Source of the DNA: BNWE01 sp964369545
Lineage (GTDB): Bacteria; Pseudomonadota; Alphaproteobacteria; UBA3830
Reading direction: 5' to 3'
Length of the DNA stretch: 64,000 bases
Assembly: GCA_964369545.1 (NCBI GenBank)
Contig: CAYJFA010000002.1
Span: 124,001-188,000 of the forward strand
Part shown: piece by piece, positions 44,563 to 53,567 of the stretch
Position numbering within the stretch: position 1 is the stretch's first letter
Layout: the number at the start of each line of letters is the position of its first letter
Made by a program: the position numbers and the translations under genes
Notes under the pieces: model-generated
What the model was told of the DNA's origin: nothing
What the model saw: the letters and a program-made list of their open reading frames with translations, nothing else
The model's database searches: none

Positions 44563-45252
44563 GTGAGCAACGAAGATCTTTCTATACTTGAAGAAATAAA
44601 TGAAGAATTAAAGCATGATCAGCAAGTTGCGTTCCTAAAAAAACATAAAAATATCATTTTAGGAGTTATATCTTTTATAGTAGTCGGAATATTAATTCAT
44701 TCTTCTTGGTATGAGCGAAAAAAAAAGCAAAAAGAGGATATAACAAACGCTGTTTTGAGTATCATACAAAATCCGGAAATAAAAAGCGATTTAACTATGC
44801 AGAACTTATTGGAAGATGTGCCTGTGGAATTACGACCCATTCTTACAATTATGAAATCAGGAAAGCAGCTTGTTTTGGGAGATTTTGCTGAAAAAACACT
44901 AAATCCTCTTCTTGAGTTGTCTCAAAAACATGGAGTTGATTTGATTTGGAAGGATCTTGCGTTGTTAATATATGCTTCATATCCTACAAAATCCTCATCT
45001 GAGTTGATAAAACTTCTGAATCCGCTGACAGGTTCTGAAAGACCGTTTCGTTTTACAGCGCTTGAATTAATAGGAATGATTCATGAAAATACAGGAAATC
45101 ATGAACAAGCATTAAAGCACTTTGATAAAATACTTGCTGATAAAGAAGCGCCAAAAACCTTAAAAGAAAGAGTTTCGATGTTGTATTCATACATAAAAAA
45201 TAATGCAGAATTTAAAAATATTAATAATCAAAACAAAATAGAGAAAAAATAA
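44563..45252 (+). CDS. YfgM-like membrane-anchored TPR protein
   Basis: A 229-residue protein with a short cytoplasmic start, one transmembrane helix (about 30-48, NIILGVISFIVVGILIHSSW) and a periplasmic domain of helical repeats, with ALELIGMIHENTGNHEQALKHFDKIL near 165-190 as a clear TPR unit (PF09976 style). YfgM in E. coli is an accessory of the Sec translocon and periplasmic chaperones. Position directly before bamB and der matches the yfgM-bamB-der cluster. The start is a GTG. Confidence 0.82.
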   Translation: MSNEDLSILEEINEELKHDQQVAFLKKHKNIILGVISFIVVGILIHSSWYERKKKQKEDITNAVLSIIQNPEIKSDLTMQNLLEDVPVELRPILTIMKSGKQLVLGDFAEKTLNPLLELSQKHGVDLIWKDLALLIYASYPTKSSSELIKLLNPLTGSERPFRFTALELIGMIHENTGNHEQALKHFDKILADKEAPKTLKERVSMLYSYIKNNAEFKNINNQNKIEKK

Positions 45253-45254
45253 TT

Positions 45255-46547
45255 ATGAAAAGTAATTTATTATCACTTATTGTACTGTGTACGCTATTGG
45301 TTGGATGTTCATCAAAAGAACCATTAAAGGGGAAGAGAGAAGGTATTTCTCTTTCGGAAGATAGTTATGAATCAAAAATTGTTGCAGATAAATCTCCTGT
45401 AGTTATCGGCCTTGAATCGGAAAATGTTGAATTTACCCAGGTTTTTTTAAATTCAACCCATTGTTATGCTCCTTTGAAGATATCACAAAACTTATCAAAT
45501 ATCTGGACAGTTCGCTTAGATTATGAATCGAGTAAATCCAATAAAATGATGGCATCTCCGATTGCTGCAGAAGGAAAAATATTCTGTATTGATGCTGGTG
45601 GCATTGTTTATGGCATTGATCAAAAAACAGGATCTCAGGTCTGGAGAATTAGTTCTACTGTGATCGGAAAAGATGGGCAAATTGGTGGAGCGATCGCTTA
45701 TGATCGTGGCAAAGTCATTATGACTTCTTGTTTTTCCGAATGCTTTTCTATCGATGCAAAAACAGGAAAAATTTTATGGAGGATCAAACTTCCGGCCTCT
45801 AGCAAAGGCGATGGCATAAGTGTTTATGATGGAAAAGCGTTCATTTTGTGCAACAATAGTACTATACAAGTTGTGAATATAGATGATGGAAAAATTTTAT
45901 GGTCGCATTCCGGAACGACAACTGAGTCTGCATTTGTAGGCAGTGCAAGTGTTGCTATTGCAGAGGGATTGGTCTTTGTTGCATATCCATCTGGGGAAAT
46001 TTACGCGTTGCAGATAGAAACTGGAAATCCTATGTGGGAAGCAATGTTTTCTAAGATTTCACTAACGAATACCGCTCGAACAATTGCTCATCCGCGAGCA
46101 TGCCCTATTGTAAAGGATGGAATTGCTTATTTCACCGCTGCAAACGAGCAGGTCGCCGCTTTCGATACAAAAACAGGCAGAAAATTATGGTTTAATAACT
46201 ATGGCGGAGTTCAGACTCCTACAGTCAGTGGCAATAGTATTTTTATATTTAATTCACGAGCAGAATTAGTATGTTTGAATAGATATTCTGGAGAGCTACG
46301 TTGGAAATCAAATTTAGATCCAAAATCTGAAAATCCAAGTGACTGGTATGGGCAGATTTTAGTAAAAGATCATATTGTTATGTTATCTCCAGATGGCAAT
46401 CTTTCTTTTGTATCTGTATATGATGGAAAGGTAAAAAAAGTTTTAAATATCGGAGGCGGAAGTGATGATATTTCATTAAATCCTATAATCTGCAATTCTG
46501 CTATGTATATACTGACCAATAGCGGAAAACTTTCTAAATATAAATAA
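45255..46547 (+). CDS. bamB: outer-membrane assembly lipoprotein BamB
   Basis: Scaffold subunit of the beta-barrel assembly machine, anchored in the outer membrane. The 430-residue protein has lipobox LCTLLVGC (cysteine near 19) and an eight-bladed propeller of PQQ-like repeats, seen as IDQKTGSQVWR, IDAKTGKILWR, VNIDDGKILWSHS, LQIETGNPMWEA, FDTKTGRKLWF and LNRYSGELRWK. It starts two bases after the yfgM-like gene and ends one base before der. Confidence 0.95.
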   Translation: MKSNLLSLIVLCTLLVGCSSKEPLKGKREGISLSEDSYESKIVADKSPVVIGLESENVEFTQVFLNSTHCYAPLKISQNLSNIWTVRLDYESSKSNKMMASPIAAEGKIFCIDAGGIVYGIDQKTGSQVWRISSTVIGKDGQIGGAIAYDRGKVIMTSCFSECFSIDAKTGKILWRIKLPASSKGDGISVYDGKAFILCNNSTIQVVNIDDGKILWSHSGTTTESAFVGSASVAIAEGLVFVAYPSGEIYALQIETGNPMWEAMFSKISLTNTARTIAHPRACPIVKDGIAYFTAANEQVAAFDTKTGRKLWFNNYGGVQTPTVSGNSIFIFNSRAELVCLNRYSGELRWKSNLDPKSENPSDWYGQILVKDHIVMLSPDGNLSFVSVYDGKVKKVLNIGGGSDDISLNPIICNSAMYILTNSGKLSKYK

Positions 46548-46548
46548 A

Positions 46549-47862
46549 ATGAAAATAGCAATCATTGGAAGACCTAATGTCGGAAAATCGACTTTATTTA
46601 ATAGATTAGTCGGTAAAAAATTGGCAATCGTAGGAAATATATCCGGAATAACACGTGATAGAAAATCTGCAAGTGCCGAACTGTTTGGAATTAACTTTAA
46701 TCTACTTGATACTCCAGGAGTTGATACATTTTCCAAAGATTTTCTTGCTGAATCTATGAATGAACAATCCTTTGCAGCACTAAAAGAATCTGACATTGTT
46801 TTTTTTGTGATTGATGCCATCGAAGGAATCACGGAATACGATAAATCTATTGCCGCTTGGATTCGTGCTTCTTTCAAAAAAACGGGAAATCGTTCTGTTA
46901 TCTTAATAAGAAATAAATCTGACGGAAAAATTATTGCCGAAAGTGTAAGATCTTTAGGTTTTGGTGATGGTATCGCGGTTTCTGCTGAACATAATCTTGG
47001 AATGGATGAGTTATATTCGCAATTAACAGAGTATGATATCAAAACAAGCGACAATTCTAGTGGTTCAGAAGAAAATCATCATATGAAAGTAGCGATTGTG
47101 GGGCGTCCAAACGTTGGAAAATCGACATTAATCAATGCAATTATAGGAGATAATCGTCTTTTAACAGGTCCGCAAGCAGGAATAACACGAGACGCAATCT
47201 CTGTAGATTGGAAATTCAAAAACCAGAAAATATCTATTATAGATACCGCAGGGCAGAGGAGAAAATCCAAAGTTGATGACAAAATAGAGAATATTGCTGT
47301 ACTGGATGCTTGGAGATATATACGTCAGGCAAATATTGTAATTGTTGTTATGGATATCCAAAATCCACTTGAAAAACAGGATGTTACTATTGCCAGAAAA
47401 GCATTTGATGAGGGAAAAATTATTATATTTGTTCTAAATAAAAGTGATACAGTTGAAAATGCTAAAGAAATATTAAAGACGGTGGAATTTAGGCTGGAAA
47501 AGGAATTCGCGCAGCTTCCAAAAGTTCCATGTCTTCTGGTTTCTGCAAAAGAAAAACTGGGATTAGCAAGAATTTTCAATGTTGGATTTAATTTATTAGA
47601 TCTATGGTCTAAAAGGATTTCCACAAGTATCTTAAATCGATGGTTTGAATCAGCTGTTGCGCAAAATCCGCCTCCGCTTGTAAATGGATTCCCAATAAAA
47701 TTGAAATATATTTCACAAACAAATATCAAGCCTCCAACATTCGTTATATTTGCGAACAAAATCGAACAACTTCCAATAAGTTATGAGAGATATTTGCTTA
47801 ATCGACTGCGGGAATCATTTGTTTTATATGGAATACCCTTGAGATTAGTTTTAAGAAAGTGA
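46549..47862 (+). CDS. der: ribosome biogenesis GTPase Der
   Basis: Double GTPase needed for 50S maturation. The 437-residue protein has two G domains: the first P-loop GRPNVGKSTLFNRLVG at residues 7-22, with DTPGVD; the second GRPNVGKSTLINAIIG near 185, with DTAGQRRKSK near 233 and NKSD near 300. In the first domain the guanine-specificity motif reads NKSD near 123. The KH-like C-terminal domain ends normally with GIPLRLVLRK. Confidence 0.97.
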   Translation: MKIAIIGRPNVGKSTLFNRLVGKKLAIVGNISGITRDRKSASAELFGINFNLLDTPGVDTFSKDFLAESMNEQSFAALKESDIVFFVIDAIEGITEYDKSIAAWIRASFKKTGNRSVILIRNKSDGKIIAESVRSLGFGDGIAVSAEHNLGMDELYSQLTEYDIKTSDNSSGSEENHHMKVAIVGRPNVGKSTLINAIIGDNRLLTGPQAGITRDAISVDWKFKNQKISIIDTAGQRRKSKVDDKIENIAVLDAWRYIRQANIVIVVMDIQNPLEKQDVTIARKAFDEGKIIIFVLNKSDTVENAKEILKTVEFRLEKEFAQLPKVPCLLVSAKEKLGLARIFNVGFNLLDLWSKRISTSILNRWFESAVAQNPPPLVNGFPIKLKYISQTNIKPPTFVIFANKIEQLPISYERYLLNRLRESFVLYGIPLRLVLRK

Positions 47863-47875
47863 TAATGTATTTTCA

Positions 47876-47896
47876 AATTTTATTTTGGATAAAATT
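47876..47896 (+). terminator. weak A+T-rich hairpin after der
   Basis: AATTTTAT (47876-47883) pairs with ATAAAATT (47889-47896) across a five-base loop and is followed by AACTTTTGTTTC. It could end the yfgM-bamB-der transcript but lacks a G+C-rich stem. Confidence 0.3.
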
Positions 47897-48134
47897 AACT
47901 TTTGTTTCTTTTGGAAATCAAAAAATTTTTAATCCACTAATTGATACATAAAAGTCGATTGTTTATTGTTTTTTCTACTATATCGCTCGCTATAAAGTAA
48001 TCTAATTTCAGTTGGTTATTTTATTTCTCGTAAGAATTATCGTCAAAAACATTCCTTTATTAAGGAAAATTCTATGTAATTTCAATGCTTTTCATAAAAA
48101 AATGATGGATATAAATGATGACTTTATTTTCTGA

Positions 48135-48257
48135 ATGATATATGATCCCTATATCAATTATAGAATTATTAAAGGAAGTCAGTATCTAGCTGATATTTTT
48201 GCGGCAGATTATTTGGATAATGTGCTAAGTGATGTTTTTGTATGGTTGCTTAATTAA
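48135..48257 (+). CDS. possible 40-residue protein upstream of nrdD
   Basis: In the 412-base gap between der and nrdD, an ATG at 48135 opens a 40-codon frame (MIYDPYINYRIIKGSQYL... ending DVFVWLLN) that stops 17 bases before nrdD. The codons resemble those of neighbouring genes, but there is no good ribosome binding site, and a frame of this length can arise by chance. It may be a small leader gene, a remnant, or nothing. The rest of the gap is A+T-rich and shows no other feature. Confidence 0.25.
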   Translation: MIYDPYINYRIIKGSQYLADIFAADYLDNVLSDVFVWLLN

Positions 48258-48274
48258 AAAAGGGAAGATTCATA

Positions 48275-50308
48275 ATGAACAATCTTAAAAATGCAATGTT
48301 GGTCAATTTTAGTAAACCAGAGTTCATTTTAAAAAGAGATGGCACAAAAGTAGCGTTTGATTCCGAAAAAATCGTAAATGCTGTAAAAAAAGCAGGAATT
48401 GAAACAGGAGAGTTTTCGGAGCCAGAAGCAAGGCATATTACTTTCAAAATTTTGAAGATATTAAAGCATAGATATGATAATACTCCACCTGAAATTGAGC
48501 AAATTCAAGATATCGTTGAGCAAACATTAATAAGTGAAAATTATTTTAAAACCGCAAGAGCATATATCGTTTATCGTGAGAAACGCGGAGAGCTTAGGCG
48601 CGATAAAAAAAATCTTGTTGACGTTGTTTTATCTGTAAATGAATATCTTGATAAACTAGATTGGCGAGTCAATGCCAACGCAAATCAGGGGTATTCACTC
48701 GGAGGTATGATTTTAAATATTTCAGGAAAAATGACTGCTAACTATTGGCTAAATAAAGTGTATCCTGATTATGTTGCAGCGGCACATAGAAATGGCGATT
48801 ATCACATACACGATCTCGATATGCTTTCTGGATATTGCGCGGGGTGGTCGTTGAGAATGCTTTTGAACGAAGGATTGAATGGTGTTCCAGGAAAAGCGGA
48901 AGCGAAGCCTCCTAAACATTTAACGAGCGCTGTCGGGCAAATGGTTAACTTTTTAGGGACACTTCAAAACGAATGGGCTGGCGCTCAAGCTTTTAGTTCA
49001 TTTGATACATATCTAGCCCCTTTTGTTAAAGTCGATAATCTACCATATGACATTGTAAAACAATGTATTCAAGAATTTATCTATAATCTTAACGTACCAT
49101 CAAGATGGGGTACTCAAACTCCGTTTACGAACTTAACTTTCGATTGGGTATGTCCAGAAGATTTAAAAAATACTGTCCCATTGATAGGTGGAAAAGAAGC
49201 CAATTTCACTTATGGCGATGTGCAAAAAGAAATGGACATGATTAACAAGGCGTATATAGAGGTTTTGACCGAAGGTGATGCGAATGGTCGTGTATTCACG
49301 TTCCCGCTTCCGACTTACAATATTACAAAAGATTTTCCATGGGAAAGCGAAAATGCGTCACTTTTATTTGAAATGACAGCTAAATATGGTTTGCCATATT
49401 TCCAAAATTACGTCAATTCAGATTTAGATCCTTCCATGGTAAGATCTATGTGCTGCCGTCTACAGCTTGATCTACGCGAATTGTTGAAACGTGGAAACAG
49501 TTTATTTGGCTCTGCAGAGCAAACGGGGTCTGTCGGTGTTGTGACAATCAACTGCGCACGTCTGGGATATCTATATAAAGGCGATGAAGAAGCTCTCATG
49601 AGGCGAATGGAAGAGCTTATGAATTTCGCGAAAACGAGTCTCGAAATCAAAAGAAAGGTTATACAGATGTATATGGATAACGGATTATTTCCGTATACAA
49701 AAAGATATCTTGGTACCCTGAGAAATCACTTTTCTACTATAGGAGTCAACGGCATTAACGAAATGATTCGTAACTTTACAAATGGTAAGCATAATATAAC
49801 TGATGATTATGGTCATAGTATGACTATAAGATTTTTAGATAAGATCCGTGAGATTTTGGTAAAATTCCAAGAGGAAACCGGACACATGTATAACCTTGAA
49901 GCCTCGCCAGCAGAAGGAACGACATATCGCTTTGCAAAAGAAGATAAGAAGCGTTTTCCCGATATTATTCAAGCTGGTACGAAGGAAATGCCATATTACA
50001 CAAACTCAAGTCAATTGCCGGGAGACTATACCGAAGACGCTTTTGAGGCTCTCAAAATGCAGGACGAACTTCAAAGAAAATATACTGGTGGTACAGTTAT
50101 GCATTTGTATATGAAAGAAAGAATTTCCAGCGCAAAGGCTTGTGGAAAATTAGTAAGAAAAGTCGTTGAAAACTTTCGTTTACCTTATTTCACTATTACT
50201 CCAACATTTTCAATTTGTCCTAAGCATCAATATATTCCCGGTGAGCATAAATTCTGCCCGAAATGTGATGCTGAGCTTATTGAGAAGAAACAAAAGAAGC
50301 AAATCTGA
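48275..50308 (+). CDS. nrdD: anaerobic (class III) ribonucleotide reductase NrdD lacking the glycyl-radical motif
   Basis: NrdD makes deoxyribonucleotides without oxygen using a glycyl radical installed by NrdG. The 677-residue protein has an N-terminal ATP-cone (about 14-105), the catalytic barrel (HRNGDYHIHDLDMLSGYCAGW near 173; NLNVPSRWGTQTPFTNLTFDW near 267; EASPAEGTTYRF near 548; TNSSQLPGDY near 580), and the zinc site C648/H651/C661/C664. Family members continue after this zinc site with RVxGY, whose glycine carries the radical. Here the frame ends 13 residues after the last zinc ligand in a Lys/Gln tail, followed by tandem stops TGA TAG. Neither other forward frame downstream contains the motif. 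No nrdG is in the window. AAGGGAAG precedes the ATG. Confidence 0.93.
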   Translation: MNNLKNAMLVNFSKPEFILKRDGTKVAFDSEKIVNAVKKAGIETGEFSEPEARHITFKILKILKHRYDNTPPEIEQIQDIVEQTLISENYFKTARAYIVYREKRGELRRDKKNLVDVVLSVNEYLDKLDWRVNANANQGYSLGGMILNISGKMTANYWLNKVYPDYVAAAHRNGDYHIHDLDMLSGYCAGWSLRMLLNEGLNGVPGKAEAKPPKHLTSAVGQMVNFLGTLQNEWAGAQAFSSFDTYLAPFVKVDNLPYDIVKQCIQEFIYNLNVPSRWGTQTPFTNLTFDWVCPEDLKNTVPLIGGKEANFTYGDVQKEMDMINKAYIEVLTEGDANGRVFTFPLPTYNITKDFPWESENASLLFEMTAKYGLPYFQNYVNSDLDPSMVRSMCCRLQLDLRELLKRGNSLFGSAEQTGSVGVVTINCARLGYLYKGDEEALMRRMEELMNFAKTSLEIKRKVIQMYMDNGLFPYTKRYLGTLRNHFSTIGVNGINEMIRNFTNGKHNITDDYGHSMTIRFLDKIREILVKFQEETGHMYNLEASPAEGTTYRFAKEDKKRFPDIIQAGTKEMPYYTNSSQLPGDYTEDAFEALKMQDELQRKYTGGTVMHLYMKERISSAKACGKLVRKVVENFRLPYFTITPTFSICPKHQYIPGEHKFCPKCDAELIEKKQKKQI

Positions 50309-50333
50309 TAGAGTTTTACTTATGTTCTGATAG

Positions 50334-50373
50334 AGAAGATTGATATTTTCAGTATTGATCTTCTTTGTCGTTT
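50334..50373 (+). terminator. hairpin after nrdD
   Basis: AGAAGAT (50334-50340) pairs with ATCTTCT (50358-50364), and the stem extends inward with further A-U and G-U pairs. TTGTCGTTT follows. It is placed 26 bases after the nrdD stop and fits a moderate rho-independent terminator. Confidence 0.45.
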
Positions 50374-50455
50374 AAAAGCATGTTTTCTTTTGCTTCTTAA
50401 GCAAAAATTAATGTTTTGTTGATAGTATAAATCAATAAAATACTTGGAGAGAAAT

Positions 50456-51025
50456 ATGAAAAATTTAAAATACTTTTTGCCACTATGTTTAGGTGCATTA
50501 TTCTATATAAACGAAGCAGAGTCTGCAAACACTAACTTGCAAGGTTTTGCGACAAGTATTGGAGGCTTTGTTGGAAACATAGTTAAAGGCGCAGTGGGAA
50601 ATGCCGCTGTAAACGCTGGTGTCGCCACTTTGCAACAAGTTGAAAATGCTAGAATGCTTGCGGAAAACGCAAAAAATTATTGGAATCAATATAAAAACGA
50701 TATTAATATGCGCCAACATTACGCTCAATCTTATTTTAGCAGTGCGGAAAATTATTTAAAAACAGCTGAAGCTTACCATAATCATATCAATATGACTCAA
50801 CAGAATAATCCAACGAAAATAATGAATGCTCAGAATTATGTTAATAGCGCAAATGTCTTGGTAATAGAAGCAAGGAACGCTGCAACGCAAGCTGGTTTAC
50901 AGCTAACGACTCAGCAACAAGTCGGCGTAACAGCGACTTCATATCCAGCAGTGGTGCAACCAACTGTATATCAGACAACGGTACCGGCGCAGACTGCAGC
51001 GACCACAACTGGAAGAGGAAGATAG
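50456..51025 (+). CDS. exported protein of unknown function, Ala/Asn/Gln-rich
   Basis: A 189-residue protein with a signal peptide of about 23-25 residues (MKNLKYFLPLCLGALFY, cut near AESA). After it come a Gly/Ala-rich segment (GGFVGNIVKGAVGNAAVNAG, about 36-55), a long helical stretch likely to form coiled coil (about 60-150, many Asn, Gln and Ala), and an unstructured Thr/Gln/Val/Pro-rich tail ending GRGR. No family recognised. The ATG at 50456 has GGAGAGA just upstream. It stands as its own transcript between terminators, suggesting independent, possibly strong, expression of a surface or secreted product. Confidence 0.7.
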   Translation: MKNLKYFLPLCLGALFYINEAESANTNLQGFATSIGGFVGNIVKGAVGNAAVNAGVATLQQVENARMLAENAKNYWNQYKNDINMRQHYAQSYFSSAENYLKTAEAYHNHINMTQQNNPTKIMNAQNYVNSANVLVIEARNAATQAGLQLTTQQQVGVTATSYPAVVQPTVYQTTVPAQTAATTTGRGR

Positions 51026-51049
51026 CTGTACTTTCTTGTTAGAATTTAA

Positions 51050-51086
51050 AAGACCGCTTTCTGTAATGGCTTAGCGGTTTTTGTTT
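51050..51086 (+). terminator. rho-independent terminator
   Basis: ACCGCT (51053-51058) and AGCGGT (51073-51078) form a G+C-rich stem extended by A-U and G-U pairs, followed by TTTTTGTTTTCC. It lies 24 bases after the exported-protein gene and before the ribosomal-protein operon. Confidence 0.75.
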
Positions 51087-51222
51087 TCCTTTCTAATAAT
51101 GTTTTTTACACTTCAGCTTATTATTTTTTTATTCTTTTTTCTTCAATTTCAGCATTGGATCTGCTTGCAAAAACAAGATGTATGTGGTAAAAGCAATAGT
51201 CTAATACGCATGTTGAGGTTTT

Positions 51223-51654
51223 ATGGCTAAAAAGATTGTAGGGTATGTAAAACTGCAAGTACCAGCAGGAAAGGCAAACCCATCTCCTCCAATTGGTCCG
51301 GCACTGGGACAGAGAGGGTTAAATATTATGGAATTTTGTAAAGCGTTTAATGCCCAAACGCAAAATTATGAAGCAGGAACGCCGCTTCCGGTAGTTATCA
51401 CTGCTTATGGTGACAGAACATTTTCATTTATAATAAAATTACCGCCGGTTTCTTATTACTTAAAGCAAGCAGCTAACGTAAACAAAGGTTCTTCTGCTCC
51501 AGGTAGAGGAGGGAAGGCTGGCAGCATAACCATGAGTCAGATAAAAGAAATCGCAGAAAAAAAGATAAAAGATTTGAATGCAAATGATGTTGATGCGGCA
51601 AGTATGATGATTATCGGATCTGCGCGTTCAATGGGGTTGGAGGTCGTACAATAA
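51223..51654 (+). CDS. rplK: 50S ribosomal protein L11
   Basis: Forms the GTPase-associated centre of the ribosome with 23S rRNA. The 143-residue protein begins MAKKIVGYVKLQVPAGKANP and contains PPIGPALGQRGLNIMEFCK, the L11 signature. First gene of rplKAJL; nusG and secE, which usually precede it, are not upstream. It overlaps rplA by one base. Confidence 0.98.
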   Translation: MAKKIVGYVKLQVPAGKANPSPPIGPALGQRGLNIMEFCKAFNAQTQNYEAGTPLPVVITAYGDRTFSFIIKLPPVSYYLKQAANVNKGSSAPGRGGKAGSITMSQIKEIAEKKIKDLNANDVDAASMMIIGSARSMGLEVVQ

Positions 51655-52352
51655 TGGCTTGTTCCGGAAAAAGATATAAAAAAATTGCTGATAAATTTGA
51701 TAAAAACAAAATGTATAGTTTATCGGAAGCTGTTTCGTTTCTGAAAGAAAATACCGTTTGTAAATTTGATGAAACTGTAGAGGTTGCGATAAATCTGAAT
51801 GTAGATCCCCGCAATGCAGATCAGAATATCAGAGGTATGGTTTCCATGCCCGCAGGAACTGGAAAAAATGTACGCGTTGCTGTTTTTGCAAGAGGAGCGG
51901 CAGCTGACGAGGCAAAAGACGCAGGAGCTGAATTTGTCGGTGCAGAAGATCTTGCTGATAAAATCAGTGCAGGAGATATTGAGTTTGATATCTGCATAGC
52001 AAGTCCTGATATGATGGGTATTGTGGGTCGCCTCGGAAAAGTCTTGGGACCAAAAGGATTAATGCCTAATCCAAAGCTTGGAACCGTAACTCCGAATGTT
52101 GCTGTGGCTGTTAAAAGCTCCAAAGCAGGGCAGGTGGAATATCGCTTAGACAAGGCTGGGATTGTTCATGCCGGATTATGCAAGATTAGTTTCACGAAAG
52201 AAAAAATTGAAGAAAATATCAAGGCTTTCGTGGGAACGGTTGTAAAAGCGAAACCAGCGACTGTAAAAGGTTCTTACTTGAAATCCGTTACGGTTTCCAG
52301 TACTATGGGCGTTGGATTAAAATTAGATAATAGCGAAGTTTTTGCTTTCTAA
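51654..52352 (+). CDS. rplA: 50S ribosomal protein L1
   Basis: Builds the L1 stalk and in many bacteria represses its own operon. The 232-residue protein carries the signature IASPDMMGIVGRLGKVLGPKGLMPNPKLGT near 121-150. The start shares one base with the rplK stop (TAATG), giving tight coupling. Confidence 0.98.
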   Translation: MACSGKRYKKIADKFDKNKMYSLSEAVSFLKENTVCKFDETVEVAINLNVDPRNADQNIRGMVSMPAGTGKNVRVAVFARGAAADEAKDAGAEFVGAEDLADKISAGDIEFDICIASPDMMGIVGRLGKVLGPKGLMPNPKLGTVTPNVAVAVKSSKAGQVEYRLDKAGIVHAGLCKISFTKEKIEENIKAFVGTVVKAKPATVKGSYLKSVTVSSTMGVGLKLDNSEVFAF

Positions 52353-52530
52353 TATCTGATATTATGAAATTCCGTCATGAATAATGGCGGTATTGAGTCT
52401 ATCGAAGACCATCGGTGTTTTGAATGTATTTTCAAAACTTAATTTGTGCCGTTGTAGATTGGCTGAATTGTTTTTCTAATTCTTCAATCAATGAAATTCG
52501 ATATTCTCTGTTTTTTATATGGAGAAAACT
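52353..52530 (+). ncRNA. probable L10 autoregulatory leader of rplJL
   Basis: A 178-base untranslated stretch separates rplA from rplJ. This is the place where L10(L12)4 binds its mRNA leader in most bacteria to limit translation of rplJL. CGAAGACCATCGGTG at about 52400-52414 and GCCGTTGTAG at about 52449 look like paired leader elements. I did not fold it, so the structure is inferred from position. Confidence 0.4.
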
Positions 52531-53040
52531 GTGGAAAAAAGCAAAAAACCAGAGGTGATTGCGGAGATTAAGCAGCGTTTTGAAAAAAGCGAAGCTGTAT
52601 TCGTCGTAAATCAAAACAAAATGACGGTTGCAGACACAGAATCTATTAGAAAGCAACTGAGAGAAGCGTCAGCCAGCTATCTTGTTTGTAAGAATACTCT
52701 TGCAAGATTAGCGGTGAAAGATACTTCTTTTGAGTGTGTTTTGCCTCATCTTGGAGGTCAGACAGCTCTTGTTTTTTCTAAGAACATTACTGATTCTGCA
52801 AAAGTTATACAAGGATACGCTACGAAAAGTGAAGGTAAGATAACTGTTATATGTGGTGGATACAACAGTAGCTTATTGAGTGCGAACGATGTTAAAGCGC
52901 TGTCTCAATTGCCATCTATGGATGAGCTTCGCGCCAAGGTTATCGCGGTTATCCAAACGCCAGCACAGCGTATGGCTACATTATTGCAAGCACCAGCATC
53001 TCAGATTGCACGTGTTTTAAGTGCGTATTCCAAAAAATAA
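52531..53040 (+). CDS. rplJ: 50S ribosomal protein L10
   Basis: Base of the L7/L12 stalk. The product from the GTG at 52531 is 169 residues, beginning MEKSKKPEVIAEIKQRF like other L10 proteins, and GGAGA lies seven bases before it. An ATG at 52519 in frame would add four residues and use no clear ribosome binding site. The C-terminal helix that binds L12 dimers ends LLQAPASQIARVLSAY. Confidence 0.96.
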   Translation: MEKSKKPEVIAEIKQRFEKSEAVFVVNQNKMTVADTESIRKQLREASASYLVCKNTLARLAVKDTSFECVLPHLGGQTALVFSKNITDSAKVIQGYATKSEGKITVICGGYNSSLLSANDVKALSQLPSMDELRAKVIAVIQTPAQRMATLLQAPASQIARVLSAYSKK

Positions 53041-53067
53041 ATAGTAGTAAATAAATAGGAGATAAAA

Positions 53068-53445
53068 ATGGCTACAAATTTAGATAAAATCGTTGAAGAA
53101 TTATCAAAGTTGACAGTTTTAGAAGCTGCTGAATTAAGCAAAAAATTAGAAGAAGTCTGGGGAGTTTCTGCAGCAGCCCCAGTCGCAGTTGCTGCTGCTG
53201 CACCAGCAGGCGGAGCTGCAGCTGTTGAAGAAAAAACGGAATTTGATGTTATCTTGACAGAAGCCGGAGCTTCTAAGATAGGAGTAATTAAAGTCGTAAG
53301 AGAACTTACTGGACTTGGATTGACAGAAGCGAAAGCACTTGTTGAATCTGCTCCAAAAGCGGTAAAAGAAGCAGTATCAAAAGATGAAGCTCAGAAAATG
53401 AAAGCAAAGCTAGAAGAATCAGGCGCAAAAGTTGAATTGAAATAG
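53068..53445 (+). CDS. rplL: 50S ribosomal protein L7/L12
   Basis: Multicopy stalk protein that recruits translation factors. The 125-residue protein has the N-terminal dimerisation helices, an Ala-rich hinge (about 36-55) and the C-terminal domain with KIGVIKVVRELTGLGLTEAKALVE. AGGAGA precedes the ATG. rpoB, which normally follows, is absent here; a hairpin and a minus-strand gene come next. Confidence 0.98.
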   Translation: MATNLDKIVEELSKLTVLEAAELSKKLEEVWGVSAAAPVAVAAAAPAGGAAAVEEKTEFDVILTEAGASKIGVIKVVRELTGLGLTEAKALVESAPKAVKEAVSKDEAQKMKAKLEESGAKVELK

Positions 53446-53469
53446 TCGATTTTTCTTTTAATTATACTT

Positions 53470-53503
53470 ACAACAGCGCAATTAATATTAATTACGCTGT
53501 TGT
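53470..53503 (+). terminator. strong hairpin after rplL
   Basis: ACAACAGCG (53470-53478) pairs with CGCTGTTGT (53495-53503); between them AATTAAT-ATTAATT is itself self-complementary, so a long stem with one mismatch can form. TTATATT follows. It ends the rplKAJL transcript. Confidence 0.65.
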
Positions 53504-53567
53504 TTATATTCTATTCAAAAACAAACTTATATTATAACTCAACTTATCTTGCTAATAAATAGAATCA

